A stretch of DNA of 63,719 nucleotides from JBCCJA01 sp039045975. Lineage in GTDB: Bacteria; Planctomycetota; Planctomycetia; Planctomycetales; Planctomycetaceae. Made by a program: the position numbers and the translations under genes. Positions 8,847 through 17,746 of the stretch are shown here, one piece after another. Within the stretch, counting starts at the first letter, position 1, and every line of letters begins with the position of its first letter. Below the pieces are notes generated by a model that saw only the letters and a program-made list of their open reading frames with translations, did no database searches and had not been told where the DNA came from. The stretch is from NCBI GenBank assembly GCA_039045975.1, contig JBCCJA010000018.1, forward strand, positions 1 through 63,719, in the 5' to 3' direction.

Positions 8847-9148
8847 ATGAGGCCGCGGCGGCCGATCGGGCCTATGAAACGCTGGAAAACGCTGGGTGTG
8901 TGGGCGTCGAAGGCGGCTCCGACGACCGCCGTTCCGGGGCTGATTCGACGACCTCGTTCTTGTCAGAAAGCGTCACGAATCGGCTTGGGGGCACCGCAGT
9001 TGGTGCCCCCCACGGTGCCCCCCACGGTGCCCCCATGGCGACCGCTGACGAATGGCTTGTCCGGCTGGCCGACCTCTGGTCCGACCTCCCCGACGCGATC
9101 CGGGACGCGCTGCTCGCCACGGCGGAGGCGTCGGCCGGACGGGGGTGA
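8847..9148 (+). other. tRNA-downstream open frame ending in an RLADLW-DLPDAIR tail (probable integration-module remnant)
   Basis: A frame stays open from inside the tRNA-Leu to the stop at 9148. The first in-frame ATG is at 9035, giving a 37-residue peptide with WLVRLADLWSDLPDAIRDAL. Before it lies a 12-nt tandem repeat read as GAPHGAPHGAP. No promoter or ribosome-binding site is evident. The same layout recurs after the tRNA-Arg at the right end of the window, so this is a recurring tRNA-linked module. I infer it is a leftover of integrase/attachment DNA; whether it is expressed is unknown. Confidence 0.5.
9002..9034 (+). repeat. 12-nt tandem repeat GGTGCCCCCCAC
   Basis: Copies lie at 9002-9013, 9014-9025 and, incomplete, 9026-9034. 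The repeat begins 156 nt past the tRNA-Leu 3' end. The rest of the gap to 9362 shows GC-rich inverted repeats (for example near 9191-9212) but no gene. Confidence 0.9.
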
Positions 9149-9362
9149 CCGGTCGGGGCATGGAGGGCGGGTGCGGCGGTAAGGAGCCGTCGACCCGCTC
9201 TCGGCGGGTCGGGCGGTCCGCCGTAAGACGCCGTGGGTCGATCGCGTCCGGGACTCTGGTGCCCCCGTCGGGGCCCCCCGCGAGTTGCCCGTCCGGGGGC
9301 TGCCACGGGGGTCCGTCCCACCTGTCGTGGAGATATGGACCTCCGTGACGGCCGTGCGGCGA

Positions 9363-9962
9363 TCAGTGGGCACGGGCGACGGGCGTCAGGCACTCCGGCC
9401 GGTCGTTCTTCGGCGAGTTGACCGTCGTCGAGACCTCGACGGCGACGAGGTCGTCCGACCCGATCGAGTCGAACCGCCCGTCGGCGAGCCAGCGGTCGAT
9501 CGCCTGTCCGCGGAGCATGACCGGCATGCGGTCGTGGATCGGTCGCATCAGGTCGTTCGGGCTCGTCGTGACAATCGCGACCGTCGGGCCGTCTGCGTTG
9601 TCGACGCGGAGGCCGGCGAAGGCGAACGGCGTGGTATCTGCGAAGGCGATGTGGTGCGGGCGTTTGCCGCCTTCGGTCTTCTGCCATTCGTAGAAGCCGG
9701 TCGCGGGGATCGCGACGCGGCCGTCGGCCGCCTTCCAGAAGCGGGAGGTCGCGAGCTTATCGTCTCGGGCGTTGATGACGGCCCGGTCGGACCAGCCGGG
9801 ACGAAAGCCCCACGTCGCGACGAAGCCTTCCTCGCGGCCGTCAAAAGCGACGACCGGTTGCGACGGGGCGACGTTGTAGCTGGCGGCGAGGGCGGGGAAG
9901 CGGCGGCGAAAGGTCTGTTCCAGCTCGGCGACCTTCAACGTCCGGGTGTAGCGTCCGCACAT
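9363..9962 (-). CDS. SOS response-associated peptidase / abasic-site shielding protein (SRAP, YedK/HMCES family)
   Basis: SRAP proteins form a covalent thiazolidine link through Cys2 to abasic sites in single-stranded DNA and protect them from error-prone processing. 199 aa, normal for the family. Key residues are present: Cys2 exposed after Met removal (MCGRYT), Asn30 in YNVAPSQ, INAR (63-66), Glu92 in GFYEW and His143 in PIHDRMP. It is the last gene of a minus-strand damage operon, 21 bp after dnaE2, which supports a role alongside translesion synthesis. Confidence 0.92.
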   Translation of the reverse strand: MCGRYTRTLKVAELEQTFRRRFPALAASYNVAPSQPVVAFDGREEGFVATWGFRPGWSDRAVINARDDKLATSRFWKAADGRVAIPATGFYEWQKTEGGKRPHHIAFADTTPFAFAGLRVDNADGPTVAIVTTSPNDLMRPIHDRMPVMLRGQAIDRWLADGRFDSIGSDDLVAVEVSTTVNSPKNDRPECLTPVARAH

Positions 9963-9983
9963 GGCTCTCCGGTCCTCGGGCGT

Positions 9984-12900
9984 CTATTGAAAATCTCGCG
10001 AGCGTGGCAGCGTCCGCCCGATCGACGAACTGAGGTCGTCGAGGTGCTCCACGACGACGTGAACGACGAGGCCGGTATCGTCCTTCTGAACTCGTCCGGT
10101 CACGATGACCGCCGAAGCGGTGCGGGCGACGATCCGCTGTCGTTCCCACACGTCGCGCCACACGATCAGGTTCGCGTTGTCGGTCTCGTCCTCGATCGTG
10201 ATGAACGTGACCCCCTTCGCCGTGCCGGGACGTTGGCGGAGCAGCACGATGCCGGCGACGCGGACGCGACGGCCAGCGGGGGTCGCCCGGAGTTCCGCCG
10301 TTGTCACGACGTTCATGGCCGCGAGACGATCGCGGACCGCTTCGACCGGGTGTCCTTTCAGCGACAGGCCGGTCGTGCGGTAGTCGTCGCGGACTTCGGC
10401 GTCGTGGGTCAGCGGAGGCAGACGGACCGGCTGGTCGGTTTGGGGCGTGCGGCTTAACAGCGGGACGGGCCGGTGATCGGGTAACGCCTGCCAGCGTGCC
10501 TCGCGGCGGTCGAGGTCGAGCGAGCGGAAAGCGTCGGCGTCGGCGAGTCGATCGAGTGATCGTGAATCGAGACCCGTGCGTCTCGCGAGGTCGTCGAACG
10601 AGCCGAACGGTCGGTCGCCGCGGGCGACGACGAGCCGGTCAGCGGCTTCCCGACCGAGCCCCTTGATCCGACCGAAGCCGAGACGGACCGCGTGTTCGCC
10701 GCCGTGCGTCTGCCGTCCGATTTCGACGGGTGCCGGTCGAAACGCCGGCTCCAGAGTCGAGTCCCAAACGGACGCGTTCACACAAGCCGGGCGGACCTCC
10801 ACGCCGTGCTTCCTCGCGTCTCTGACGAGCTGAGCCGGGGCGTAGAACCCCATCGGTTGAGAGTTTAAGAGGGCCGCGCAGAACTCCGCCGGGTGGTAGC
10901 ACTTCAACCAGCACGAGAAGTACACGAGGATCGCGAACGACGCCGCGTGCGACTCCGGGAATCCGTACTCGCCGAAGCCGCGGATTTGCTTGAACAGCCG
11001 CTCGGCGAACTCGTCGGCGTAGCCCTTCGCGGCGAGGCCGTCTTTGAGTCGCTTCTCGAACTCGTCGATCTTTCCGGTACTCCGCCACGCCCCGATCGCC
11101 CGGCGGAACTGATCCGACTCACCCGGCGTGAACCCGGCCGCGACGCTGGCGAGCTTCATCGCCTGTTCTTGAAATAGCGGGACGCCGAGAGTGCGGCGGA
11201 GCACGTCCTCGACCTCGTCGCTGGGATAGGTGACCGGTTCCAGACCGTCGCGGCGTTTGAGATAGGGGTGGACCATATCCCCCTGAATCGGGCCGGGACG
11301 GACGATCGCGACCTCGATGACGAGGTCGTAGAACTCCTTCGGTTTCAGTCGGGGCAGCATCGCCATCTGGGCCCGGCTCTCGATCTGGAACACGCCGATC
11401 GTGTCGGCCTTCCGGATCATCGCGTAGACGGCCGGGTCGTCGTGCGGGATCGTGCCGAGCGTCAGCGGGACAGAACGCGATTCATTAATCAGCGCGACGC
11501 ACCGCCGGATCGCCGTCAGCATCCCCAGACCGAGGCAGTCGACTTTCAGGATGCCGAGCGCTTCGAGGTCGTCTTTGTCCCACTGCACGACGGTCCGACC
11601 CGGCATCGACGCGTTCTCGATGACGCAGAGTTCGTCGAGCCGGCCGCGGGTCATCACCATCCCGCCGACGTGCTGCGACAGGTGACGCGGGAACCCGAGT
11701 AGCTGCTTCGTCAGGTGATGTAGTTGCCGACCGAGCCGGGAGGTCGGATCGAGCCCCGCTTCGGCAAACCGCGACGCGAGGTCGTCGTCGGGCGTGAACC
11801 GCCCGAGGTGCCGCGAGATTAAATCGAGCCGATCGGCTGACAGCCCGAGCGCCTTTCCGAGGTCGCGGACCGCCGACTTGTGGCGATAGGTGATGACGGT
11901 GGCGGCCATCCCGGCCCGTTCGCGGCCGTACCTTTCGTAGAGATATTGAAGAACTTCCTCGCGGCGTTCGTGCTCGAAATCGACGTCGATGTCGGGGGCT
12001 TCGTCCCGTTCGGCGCTGATGAACCGCTCGAACAGGAGGTCGCTTTCGGCGGGGTTCACCTCCGTCACCCCGAGGCAGTAGCAGACGGCGGAGTTCGCCG
12101 CCGAGCCGCGTCCCTGACAGAGGATGTCGCGCGACCGGGCGAACTCGACGAGGTCGGCGACGGTGAGGAAATAGGCTTCGTAGCGGAGCCTGCCGATGAG
12201 GCCGAGTTCGTGTTCGACTTGGTCCCGGACCTTGATCGGCGCCCCGTGCGGATACCGGCGGGTGATGCCGGCCTCGGTCCGATCGCGAAGGTGCCGGGCG
12301 GGCGTCCGCCCGTCGGGGACGAGTTCTTCGGGGTACTCGTATCGCAGCTCGTCGAGGGTGAACCGACAGCGGTCAGCGACCTCGGCGGTGCGTGTGAGGA
12401 GGTCGGGGTAGCGGGCGTAGACCCGTTCGGCGTCGTCGAGCGGGCGGAGGGCGTGCTCGCCGTTGGGCGGAAGATCGGCCGCGAGGGCCGCGACCGGGCA
12501 CCCGAGCCGGACGGCCGTCAGGGCGGCGTGTAGGTGTCTCCGCTCCGGTTCGTGATACAGGACGTGATCGGCGGCGACCGGACTCAGACCGAGCCGACGG
12601 GAAGTCGCGACGAGCCGATCGAGCCGTAGCCGTTCCTGTGGCCCGCGGTGTGAGTCGACGAGGCCGTAGAGGCGGTCGCCGAACGCCTCCCGATAAATGC
12701 CCACGTCGGCGTCGTCGCCGAGAGCCGAGAGCGGAACGCCCGCGACGAGTCCGTCGGCGTGTTCCGCGATCTCGCCGACCGTGAAGCGGCATTCGCCCTT
12801 CGGTGCCCTCCGCCGGCCTCGGGTCAGGAGACGACACAACCGACCGTAAGAGGCCCGGTCGGTCACCCACACGACGAGCGGGGGACCGTCTTCGGGCGTC

Positions 12901-13220
12901 AGTTCGGCCCCGACGATCAGTCCGAAGTCGACGCCCGCGGCCCGGGCCTCCTTCGCCGCGACGTGGGCCCGCACGACCCCCGCGAGGCTGTTCCGTTCGG
13001 TGATCGCGAGGGCCGTGTAGCCGTGACCGACGGCGGTGCCGACCAGCTCGTCCGGGTGAGACGCCCCGTCGAGGAACGTGAAGTTCGTCCGACAACGCAG
13101 GGCGGCATAGCGAGGACGTGAGAGGGTCGGTCGGGTCGTGACACGATCGCTCGGACCGATCTTGCCCGCGATCGGGGGATGAGCCGGCCGCGGCTTGGGC
13201 GGAAAAGGTGGGTCGGGCAT
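9984..13220 (-). CDS. dnaE2: Error-prone DNA polymerase III alpha subunit, DnaE2 (ImuC)
   Basis: Catalytic polymerase of the ImuA-ImuB-DnaE2 mutasome used for damage-induced mutagenesis. 1078 aa from the ATG at 13220, which overlaps the imuB stop by one base; a GTG nine codons upstream is less likely. The N-terminal PHP domain (YAALRCRTNFTFLDGASHPDELV) is followed by the C-family polymerase core. That core contains GRGSAANSAVCYCLGVTEVNP and the acidic PDIDVDFEHERREEVLQYLY typical of DnaE2 rather than replicative DnaE1. An OB-fold segment lies near the end (VRVAGIVLLRQRPGTAKGVTFITIEDE). All motifs look intact. Confidence 0.95.
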   Translation of the reverse strand: MPDPPFPPKPRPAHPPIAGKIGPSDRVTTRPTLSRPRYAALRCRTNFTFLDGASHPDELVGTAVGHGYTALAITERNSLAGVVRAHVAAKEARAAGVDFGLIVGAELTPEDGPPLVVWVTDRASYGRLCRLLTRGRRRAPKGECRFTVGEIAEHADGLVAGVPLSALGDDADVGIYREAFGDRLYGLVDSHRGPQERLRLDRLVATSRRLGLSPVAADHVLYHEPERRHLHAALTAVRLGCPVAALAADLPPNGEHALRPLDDAERVYARYPDLLTRTAEVADRCRFTLDELRYEYPEELVPDGRTPARHLRDRTEAGITRRYPHGAPIKVRDQVEHELGLIGRLRYEAYFLTVADLVEFARSRDILCQGRGSAANSAVCYCLGVTEVNPAESDLLFERFISAERDEAPDIDVDFEHERREEVLQYLYERYGRERAGMAATVITYRHKSAVRDLGKALGLSADRLDLISRHLGRFTPDDDLASRFAEAGLDPTSRLGRQLHHLTKQLLGFPRHLSQHVGGMVMTRGRLDELCVIENASMPGRTVVQWDKDDLEALGILKVDCLGLGMLTAIRRCVALINESRSVPLTLGTIPHDDPAVYAMIRKADTIGVFQIESRAQMAMLPRLKPKEFYDLVIEVAIVRPGPIQGDMVHPYLKRRDGLEPVTYPSDEVEDVLRRTLGVPLFQEQAMKLASVAAGFTPGESDQFRRAIGAWRSTGKIDEFEKRLKDGLAAKGYADEFAERLFKQIRGFGEYGFPESHAASFAILVYFSCWLKCYHPAEFCAALLNSQPMGFYAPAQLVRDARKHGVEVRPACVNASVWDSTLEPAFRPAPVEIGRQTHGGEHAVRLGFGRIKGLGREAADRLVVARGDRPFGSFDDLARRTGLDSRSLDRLADADAFRSLDLDRREARWQALPDHRPVPLLSRTPQTDQPVRLPPLTHDAEVRDDYRTTGLSLKGHPVEAVRDRLAAMNVVTTAELRATPAGRRVRVAGIVLLRQRPGTAKGVTFITIEDETDNANLIVWRDVWERQRIVARTASAVIVTGRVQKDDTGLVVHVVVEHLDDLSSSIGRTLPRSRDFQ

Positions 13221-14746
13221 CAGCCGAACAGTCCGTGGAGGAACCAACCGCCGTCACGGCGGTCGTGGTAGACCCAGAACCGTTCCGCCCGGTCGGTCTC
13301 CAAGGTCCAGTAGTCGCGTCGGACCTCCCGGCCGGCCCACCAACCCGACTCGATCCGCTCCGGCCCCCAGCCGCGGCGGACCGACACCTCCCGTCCGCGG
13401 CGTCGCAACGTGTGCGGGGGACCGTCGGGGACGACCGACAGCACGCCGACCGGTTGCGGCTCGTCCAAGAGCACGATCGGACGGGTCGTCGGCGTGATGA
13501 CCTGTCCGGGAGAGCCCGAAGACCGGTCACGGGTCGGGTCGATCGCGGGGCTGAACGTGACCGACCGCTCCGGGACCGGGTCGCCGGTCAGTCCCGGGCG
13601 GAGCACCCGGTCGCGGCCGAGACGGGAGGTCAGCCGTTCTATCAGTTCGTCGGCCTCACGGCGGCGGTCGGCCGTGCGATCGCCGAACAGGTCGGATTGA
13701 CGGCCCACGATCGTTTCGGCTTTCAGGACTTCCGCGATGACCGCTTCGTACCGGCCGGGCAGCTTCGACCGTTCCAGCCGTAGCCGTGTCAGGGCGGCGA
13801 TCTTCGCGACCTCTCTCGTCGGCGAAGCGAACCGCACGTCGAAGACGGCGTCGTCGCCTTCGCCATCCCCGGCTTCGATACGCCAACCGATCGCAAGGAC
13901 GCCAAACGCAGTGGGGACGGCAGTGATGAGCGCGTCCGTCAGCGTCACAACCAGAACGTCCGGAAGGCCCCCCTCGACGGGCACGTCGAAGCGGCGGACG
14001 GCCCGTATCGGCTCGGGCGGATAGACCGGACGGATCGCCTCGGGGACCGACCCGCACGCCTGATCGAGACGCCGCGTGAGGGCTTCGCCGAAGCGTGACG
14101 GTAGCGACCGTCTCGGCAGCCCGCGGAGGGCGCCGACGGTGTCGATGCCGAACTCGTTCAGCTTGCGGACCGTCCCGTCGTCGATTCGTAGGGCGTCGAG
14201 GGGTCGGCCCGCGAGCCACCGGTCACGGTCGCCATCGGAGACCGTCGTCGCCGGTTCGGAGGGGTCGCCGAAACGGGCGGCGGCCCATGCCAGTCCGACC
14301 GTGCCGGCGACACCCCCGCGGACGGCCAGACCGCCCCGACGAAGGTCGAGGACCGCACGCCGTGCGAGCGACCCCTCACCGCCGAACAGGTGCCCGCACC
14401 CGGTCACGTCGAGAAGCAGACCGTCGGGGCGATCGTCATCGTCGAGGCCGACGCACGGGGTGTACCGGAGACAGTCCGCCGCGAGGACGGTCAACGCTTC
14501 GCGGTCACGTTCGATATCGAGCGGGACGACGTACGGGTCGTGAAGTCGCGAAACCGCTTCGGCGAGCGGCATCCCGACCTCGACGCCGGCCGACGCCGCC
14601 CGGTTGCAGCGGACCGCGGCGAGGACCGCCCCGTTCCGGCCCGGCTCATGCGTGACGACGCAGCGGCCGCGGGTCTCGTCGGGTCGGTCGCGTCGGAGCC
14701 GCTGGATCGGCCAGTTCGGGAACCACAGGGACAAGATCGCCGGCAT
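13220..14746 (-). CDS. imuB: ImuB, Y-family polymerase-like mutasome scaffold
   Basis: ImuB resembles a Y-family polymerase but lacks catalytic activity; it links ImuA and DnaE2 to the sliding clamp. 508 aa. The N-terminus MPAILSLWFPNWPIQRLRRDRP is the ImuB signature. The middle contains the fingers/thumb-like region (LNEFGIDTVGALRGLPRRSLPSRFGEAL). The C-terminal tail is rich in W and R. The start at 14746 lies inside the end of imuA, a 101-bp overlap, which is larger than usual but supported by the conserved N-terminus on one side and a long open imuA frame on the other. Confidence 0.9.
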   Translation of the reverse strand: MPAILSLWFPNWPIQRLRRDRPDETRGRCVVTHEPGRNGAVLAAVRCNRAASAGVEVGMPLAEAVSRLHDPYVVPLDIERDREALTVLAADCLRYTPCVGLDDDDRPDGLLLDVTGCGHLFGGEGSLARRAVLDLRRGGLAVRGGVAGTVGLAWAAARFGDPSEPATTVSDGDRDRWLAGRPLDALRIDDGTVRKLNEFGIDTVGALRGLPRRSLPSRFGEALTRRLDQACGSVPEAIRPVYPPEPIRAVRRFDVPVEGGLPDVLVVTLTDALITAVPTAFGVLAIGWRIEAGDGEGDDAVFDVRFASPTREVAKIAALTRLRLERSKLPGRYEAVIAEVLKAETIVGRQSDLFGDRTADRRREADELIERLTSRLGRDRVLRPGLTGDPVPERSVTFSPAIDPTRDRSSGSPGQVITPTTRPIVLLDEPQPVGVLSVVPDGPPHTLRRRGREVSVRRGWGPERIESGWWAGREVRRDYWTLETDRAERFWVYHDRRDGGWFLHGLFG

Positions 14747-15398
14747 CGGTCAGCTCCACGATGTGACCCTCTCCGACCTCCGTGGCCCCCTTCCGGTACA
14801 GCACTTCGACCGACCACGTCGGCCGGAGCGCGGCGGCCCCGAAGTCCTCTCCCGGAATCCCGCGGACCCTCAGCCGTGCGTCGGACCAGCACGCCGAGCG
14901 GGCGACCCTCTCGGGGCGGATCAGCACGCCGCAGCCGCCCCCCGCCTCCGCGGCCCGCTTCAACCGCCGGAGCACTACGTCGCGGGCACGATCGAGACCG
15001 AGGACAACCCCGTCGGCCGCTCCCGACCGGAGCGACGCTTCGGCGGCCCACAGCGCGTCCCGCCGGTCGTCGGCACGGATGACGACACACCGGCCGGGAT
15101 CGGCATGCAGGCCGGCGAAAGCCGCGACAAAGGGGACCGCCGACGGTCCGCCCCCCGACCCGCCGACCCACACGAGTAAGCCGTCACCGGAACCGAGACG
15201 GGCGGCGGCGTAGGTCAGTCCGACGGCCCGATCGGCCAGCAACTCCACTGTTCTCCCGGGGCCGAAGTTGGACGAGGCGGAATCGCGGCCGCTCGTTCCG
15301 CGGTCACGCTCGACCGGACGGGACATCCCGAGTCGCGACCGCAATTGCGACAGGGCCTCCCGTCGCGACGGCTCGGCGGTGACTGAGACGGAGGACAC
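14646..15398 (-). CDS. imuA: ImuA, RecA/SulA-like mutasome accessory protein
   Basis: 250 aa, first gene of the imuA-imuB-dnaE2-SRAP operon. The RecA-like fold is recognisable from VELLADRAVGLTYAAARLGSGDGLLVWVGG, the strand CVVIRADDRRDALWAAEASLRSG and LRRLKRAAEAGGGCGVLIRP, although no strict Walker A motif is visible. It ends in VELTDAGDLVPVVPELA and an Arg-rich tail overlapping imuB. Identification depends partly on synteny with imuB and dnaE2; sequence alone would give a weaker call. Confidence 0.8.
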   Translation of the reverse strand: MSSVSVTAEPSRREALSQLRSRLGMSRPVERDRGTSGRDSASSNFGPGRTVELLADRAVGLTYAAARLGSGDGLLVWVGGSGGGPSAVPFVAAFAGLHADPGRCVVIRADDRRDALWAAEASLRSGAADGVVLGLDRARDVVLRRLKRAAEAGGGCGVLIRPERVARSACWSDARLRVRGIPGEDFGAAALRPTWSVEVLYRKGATEVGEGHIVELTDAGDLVPVVPELADPAAPTRPTRRDPRPLRRHA

Positions 15399-15422
15399 GG
15401 CCGCACCACCTCGCCCCGAAAA

Positions 15423-15443
15423 ATATACGCACGAACAGTATAT
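15423..15443. promoter_or_regulatory. Candidate damage-response operator upstream of imuA
   Basis: ATATAC (15423-15428) and GTATAT (15438-15443) form a perfect inverted repeat with a 9-nt spacer, in a rare AT-rich patch 25 bp upstream of imuA. A LexA-type repressor is the expected regulator of this cassette, but no lexA gene is in the window and the motif does not match the E. coli or Bacillus box exactly. Confidence 0.45.
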
Positions 15444-15469
15444 GGTCCTCGGGCGTTGTCAACAGTGTT

Positions 15470-15853
15470 CTACCGCGTCGTCGCGACGACGGTCCCGGCG
15501 ACGCGGAGGAGGGTCGCCTCGCGGATTTCGATCGCGGTCACGGTCAGGCCGGTGAGGGCGTCGCCGCCACGGGTGCGGACTTCGCCGACGAGAAGGCCGA
15601 CGGCCGACGCCTCGGCGGTCGCGAAGGCCTCCGGGGCGGTGTACCGCTGCCGGCCCGCTTCCCGTTTGACCTCGACCCAGCGGGAGACGAGCCCGAAGGC
15701 CCGACCGCGGATCGGCGTCGTCGCGACGAGGACCGGGTCGGGGTCGGGGCCGCCGTAGGTCGGGGACGGACCGGAAGGGCGGTCGGGCGGCGTCGGCCGG
15801 TCCCGTTTCTGGTCGGCGTCACGCTGTCGGCGGTAATCGGAGGGGCCTCGCAT
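15470..15853 (-). CDS. Hypothetical small protein upstream of imuA
   Basis: 127 aa from the ATG at 15853; an in-frame upstream start at 15931 would add 26 residues. The first half is polar (MRGPSDYRRQRDADQKRDRP, then Pro-rich), and the second half is an alanine/valine-rich beta-like stretch (VGLLVGEVRTRGGDALTGLTVTAIEIREATLLRVAGTVV). No family recognised. It lies 71 bp upstream of imuA on the same strand, but the candidate operator between them suggests separate transcription. Confidence 0.45.
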   Translation of the reverse strand: MRGPSDYRRQRDADQKRDRPTPPDRPSGPSPTYGGPDPDPVLVATTPIRGRAFGLVSRWVEVKREAGRQRYTAPEAFATAEASAVGLLVGEVRTRGGDALTGLTVTAIEIREATLLRVAGTVVATTR

Positions 15854-16276
15854 GCCGCGAGCGTGCCGTCGTGGCGGTGTTCGGGCTACGCCGTGTGAGA
15901 TTGGCGTCATGGGCTGTGAGTGCTGAACCACGGTCGTCCTCGGACTCCCACGCGATCCCGGTCGGTCGGCGGTCGCATGGCCCGAAACGGGGCCGGGGCG
16001 TTGTTTTAGGGTGTCGTCGGCGATCGGAGGTGGGGCGCGATGACGGTCCGGCGTCGTCGTCGGTCACGGCGTGGTTTTCGGAAGCCCTCGCGCGCGGGCG
16101 GGCGTGGAGAGGCGGTCCGGAGGACGCGCAAACTAGGCGGCCGCGAGACGCCGTCCGATGATGGCTGGCGATCCGAGACCGGCGGGGATGAGAGCCGCGA
16201 TGGGTAACGCTTCTAATAGATAGCGGTAACTGACGGCGGGCCGCTGGTGACGGCTGACCTCGAAAGGGCAATAGTG
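15854..16276. other. Gene-free stretch
   Basis: I see no convincing gene, RNA or repeat in this stretch. Short open frames here are antisense or lack ribosome-binding sites. Confidence 0.5.
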
Positions 16277-17656
16277 ATGCCGCACGAAACTGGCACGGAA
16301 AGGTCCGCGGGCAGTCGGGCCTCAGGTGTTGTCGCTTTAGGAGAGGCGGTCGACGCCCTCTTCCACGCGCTCGGGCACCTAGGCGACCGTACGAACCTGC
16401 TCATCCATGAAACTCGCGGCCGGACGCTCATATTCGTCGCCATCGGCTGCGTCGTCGACCCGGCATGGATCAGGCCGTTCGACGACACGGAGCGGCGTGA
16501 ACCTCCCGACCCCGAGGATGCCGCGGGAATGATCGACTATGTCTACACCTACTTCGGTTTGATCTCCGGATGCACCGACTCGTTCCTCGCCGCCGAACCT
16601 CCTGTCGCGAGGCGCATCACCACTCTCCATGACGTTTGCAGCGCTCGTCAGGAGGAAATTCAGAACATCATCAAACGGCTCGGCGTGTGGGAGGACTATT
16701 GGTACCTCGACGCAACGGAATCGCAGCAGCGGGTCGATCTCGGCACCGACTATCCCGGTCAGGATCGTATCGACGGCCGACCGGTCCGTGCGGGGAAACG
16801 CCGGGTCGGCTGGGTCAAAGGCTTCGATCCGAACGAAATCGAAAGTATCGACGCCCAAACTTTCGATCCTCGATGGGATCAGTTCAGCCGGAGGCACGGC
16901 ATCAGGCTGCCGGAAGTCGTGCGACACGGTGACTCTTTCCCGGTGCCGCCGGGGGTCGAACGCGATCGGAACGCGGACCGGGTGAGCGACACTCTGACAT
17001 CGATCGTCGCTGTGGCCGTTCCGGAGTTGGAGGCAGCGATCGATGCCCTCCGCGAGGCGATCGATCGTGCTCCCGCCCTCATTTGGGAACGCATGAAGGC
17101 ACCGAACGGCTCGGACTGGCGGCTGTGGATCGAGCGCGACGTGTTCGCGCGGCTGACGTTCGGGGAGCCCGACGGGATGCATCTACGGTGGACGATCCCG
17201 AGAACCGAAAAGGGACTTTGCGAATGGGTGTTCGATCGACCCGAGAACGCGGAGGTGATTCGCGAGCACTGGAACGGGGTGATGCGGACGCTGGATGAGA
17301 CACGTCGAGATGTCGGAGCAATGTCGGTGTTGCCATCCGGCAGCGAAAACCCGTCAAGCGAATGCGAGTTTCCGGCACTCAGAACGTTCGCGGTGGAACA
17401 AACCCGTCCAAACACTCCCGGCCGAAAGCTACTGATGGCGTTCGCTGATTCTGTTGAAGATTTCTTGGATGGCTCCGGCATTGCGATTGCAACGGACGGG
17501 GCATGGGGTGAGGTCAAGAACGGGAAAGACCGCCTATCGTCCGGTCTCAGCCGTCTCAACGAGAAGCTCCTTAGCCCTCTGGATGACGGTTTCGTCTACC
17601 AATTCTCTGCCGAAGGGACTGGAGTGAGGCGCAGGCGTGAGGCGGTCACGCGGTAG
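16277..17656 (+). CDS. Hypothetical protein
   Basis: 459 aa from the ATG at 16277 (GAAAGGG lies upstream; a GTG at 16247 is the alternative). No family recognised. The N-terminal third is helical with FHALGHLGDRTNLLIHE and a hydrophobic LIFVAIGCVVDPAW. The centre has many aromatics and acidic residues (EDYWYLDATESQQRVDLGTDYP). A helical segment IVAVAVPELEAAIDALREAIDRAP precedes WRLWIERDVFARLTF. No signal peptide is seen. GC is a little lower than the chromosomal genes to the left. It lies just before an integrase-type element and could be its cargo. Confidence 0.65.
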   Translation: MPHETGTERSAGSRASGVVALGEAVDALFHALGHLGDRTNLLIHETRGRTLIFVAIGCVVDPAWIRPFDDTERREPPDPEDAAGMIDYVYTYFGLISGCTDSFLAAEPPVARRITTLHDVCSARQEEIQNIIKRLGVWEDYWYLDATESQQRVDLGTDYPGQDRIDGRPVRAGKRRVGWVKGFDPNEIESIDAQTFDPRWDQFSRRHGIRLPEVVRHGDSFPVPPGVERDRNADRVSDTLTSIVAVAVPELEAAIDALREAIDRAPALIWERMKAPNGSDWRLWIERDVFARLTFGEPDGMHLRWTIPRTEKGLCEWVFDRPENAEVIREHWNGVMRTLDETRRDVGAMSVLPSGSENPSSECEFPALRTFAVEQTRPNTPGRKLLMAFADSVEDFLDGSGIAIATDGAWGEVKNGKDRLSSGLSRLNEKLLSPLDDGFVYQFSAEGTGVRRRREAVTR

Positions 17657-17746
17657 TCACGCGAGAGTCACGCGTCGCGTCACTGACGTGGCTGCTGCGA
17701 TCGGAACAGTGGGGACGAGTTCAATCGTCCTCAACGAGGTTTTCCG

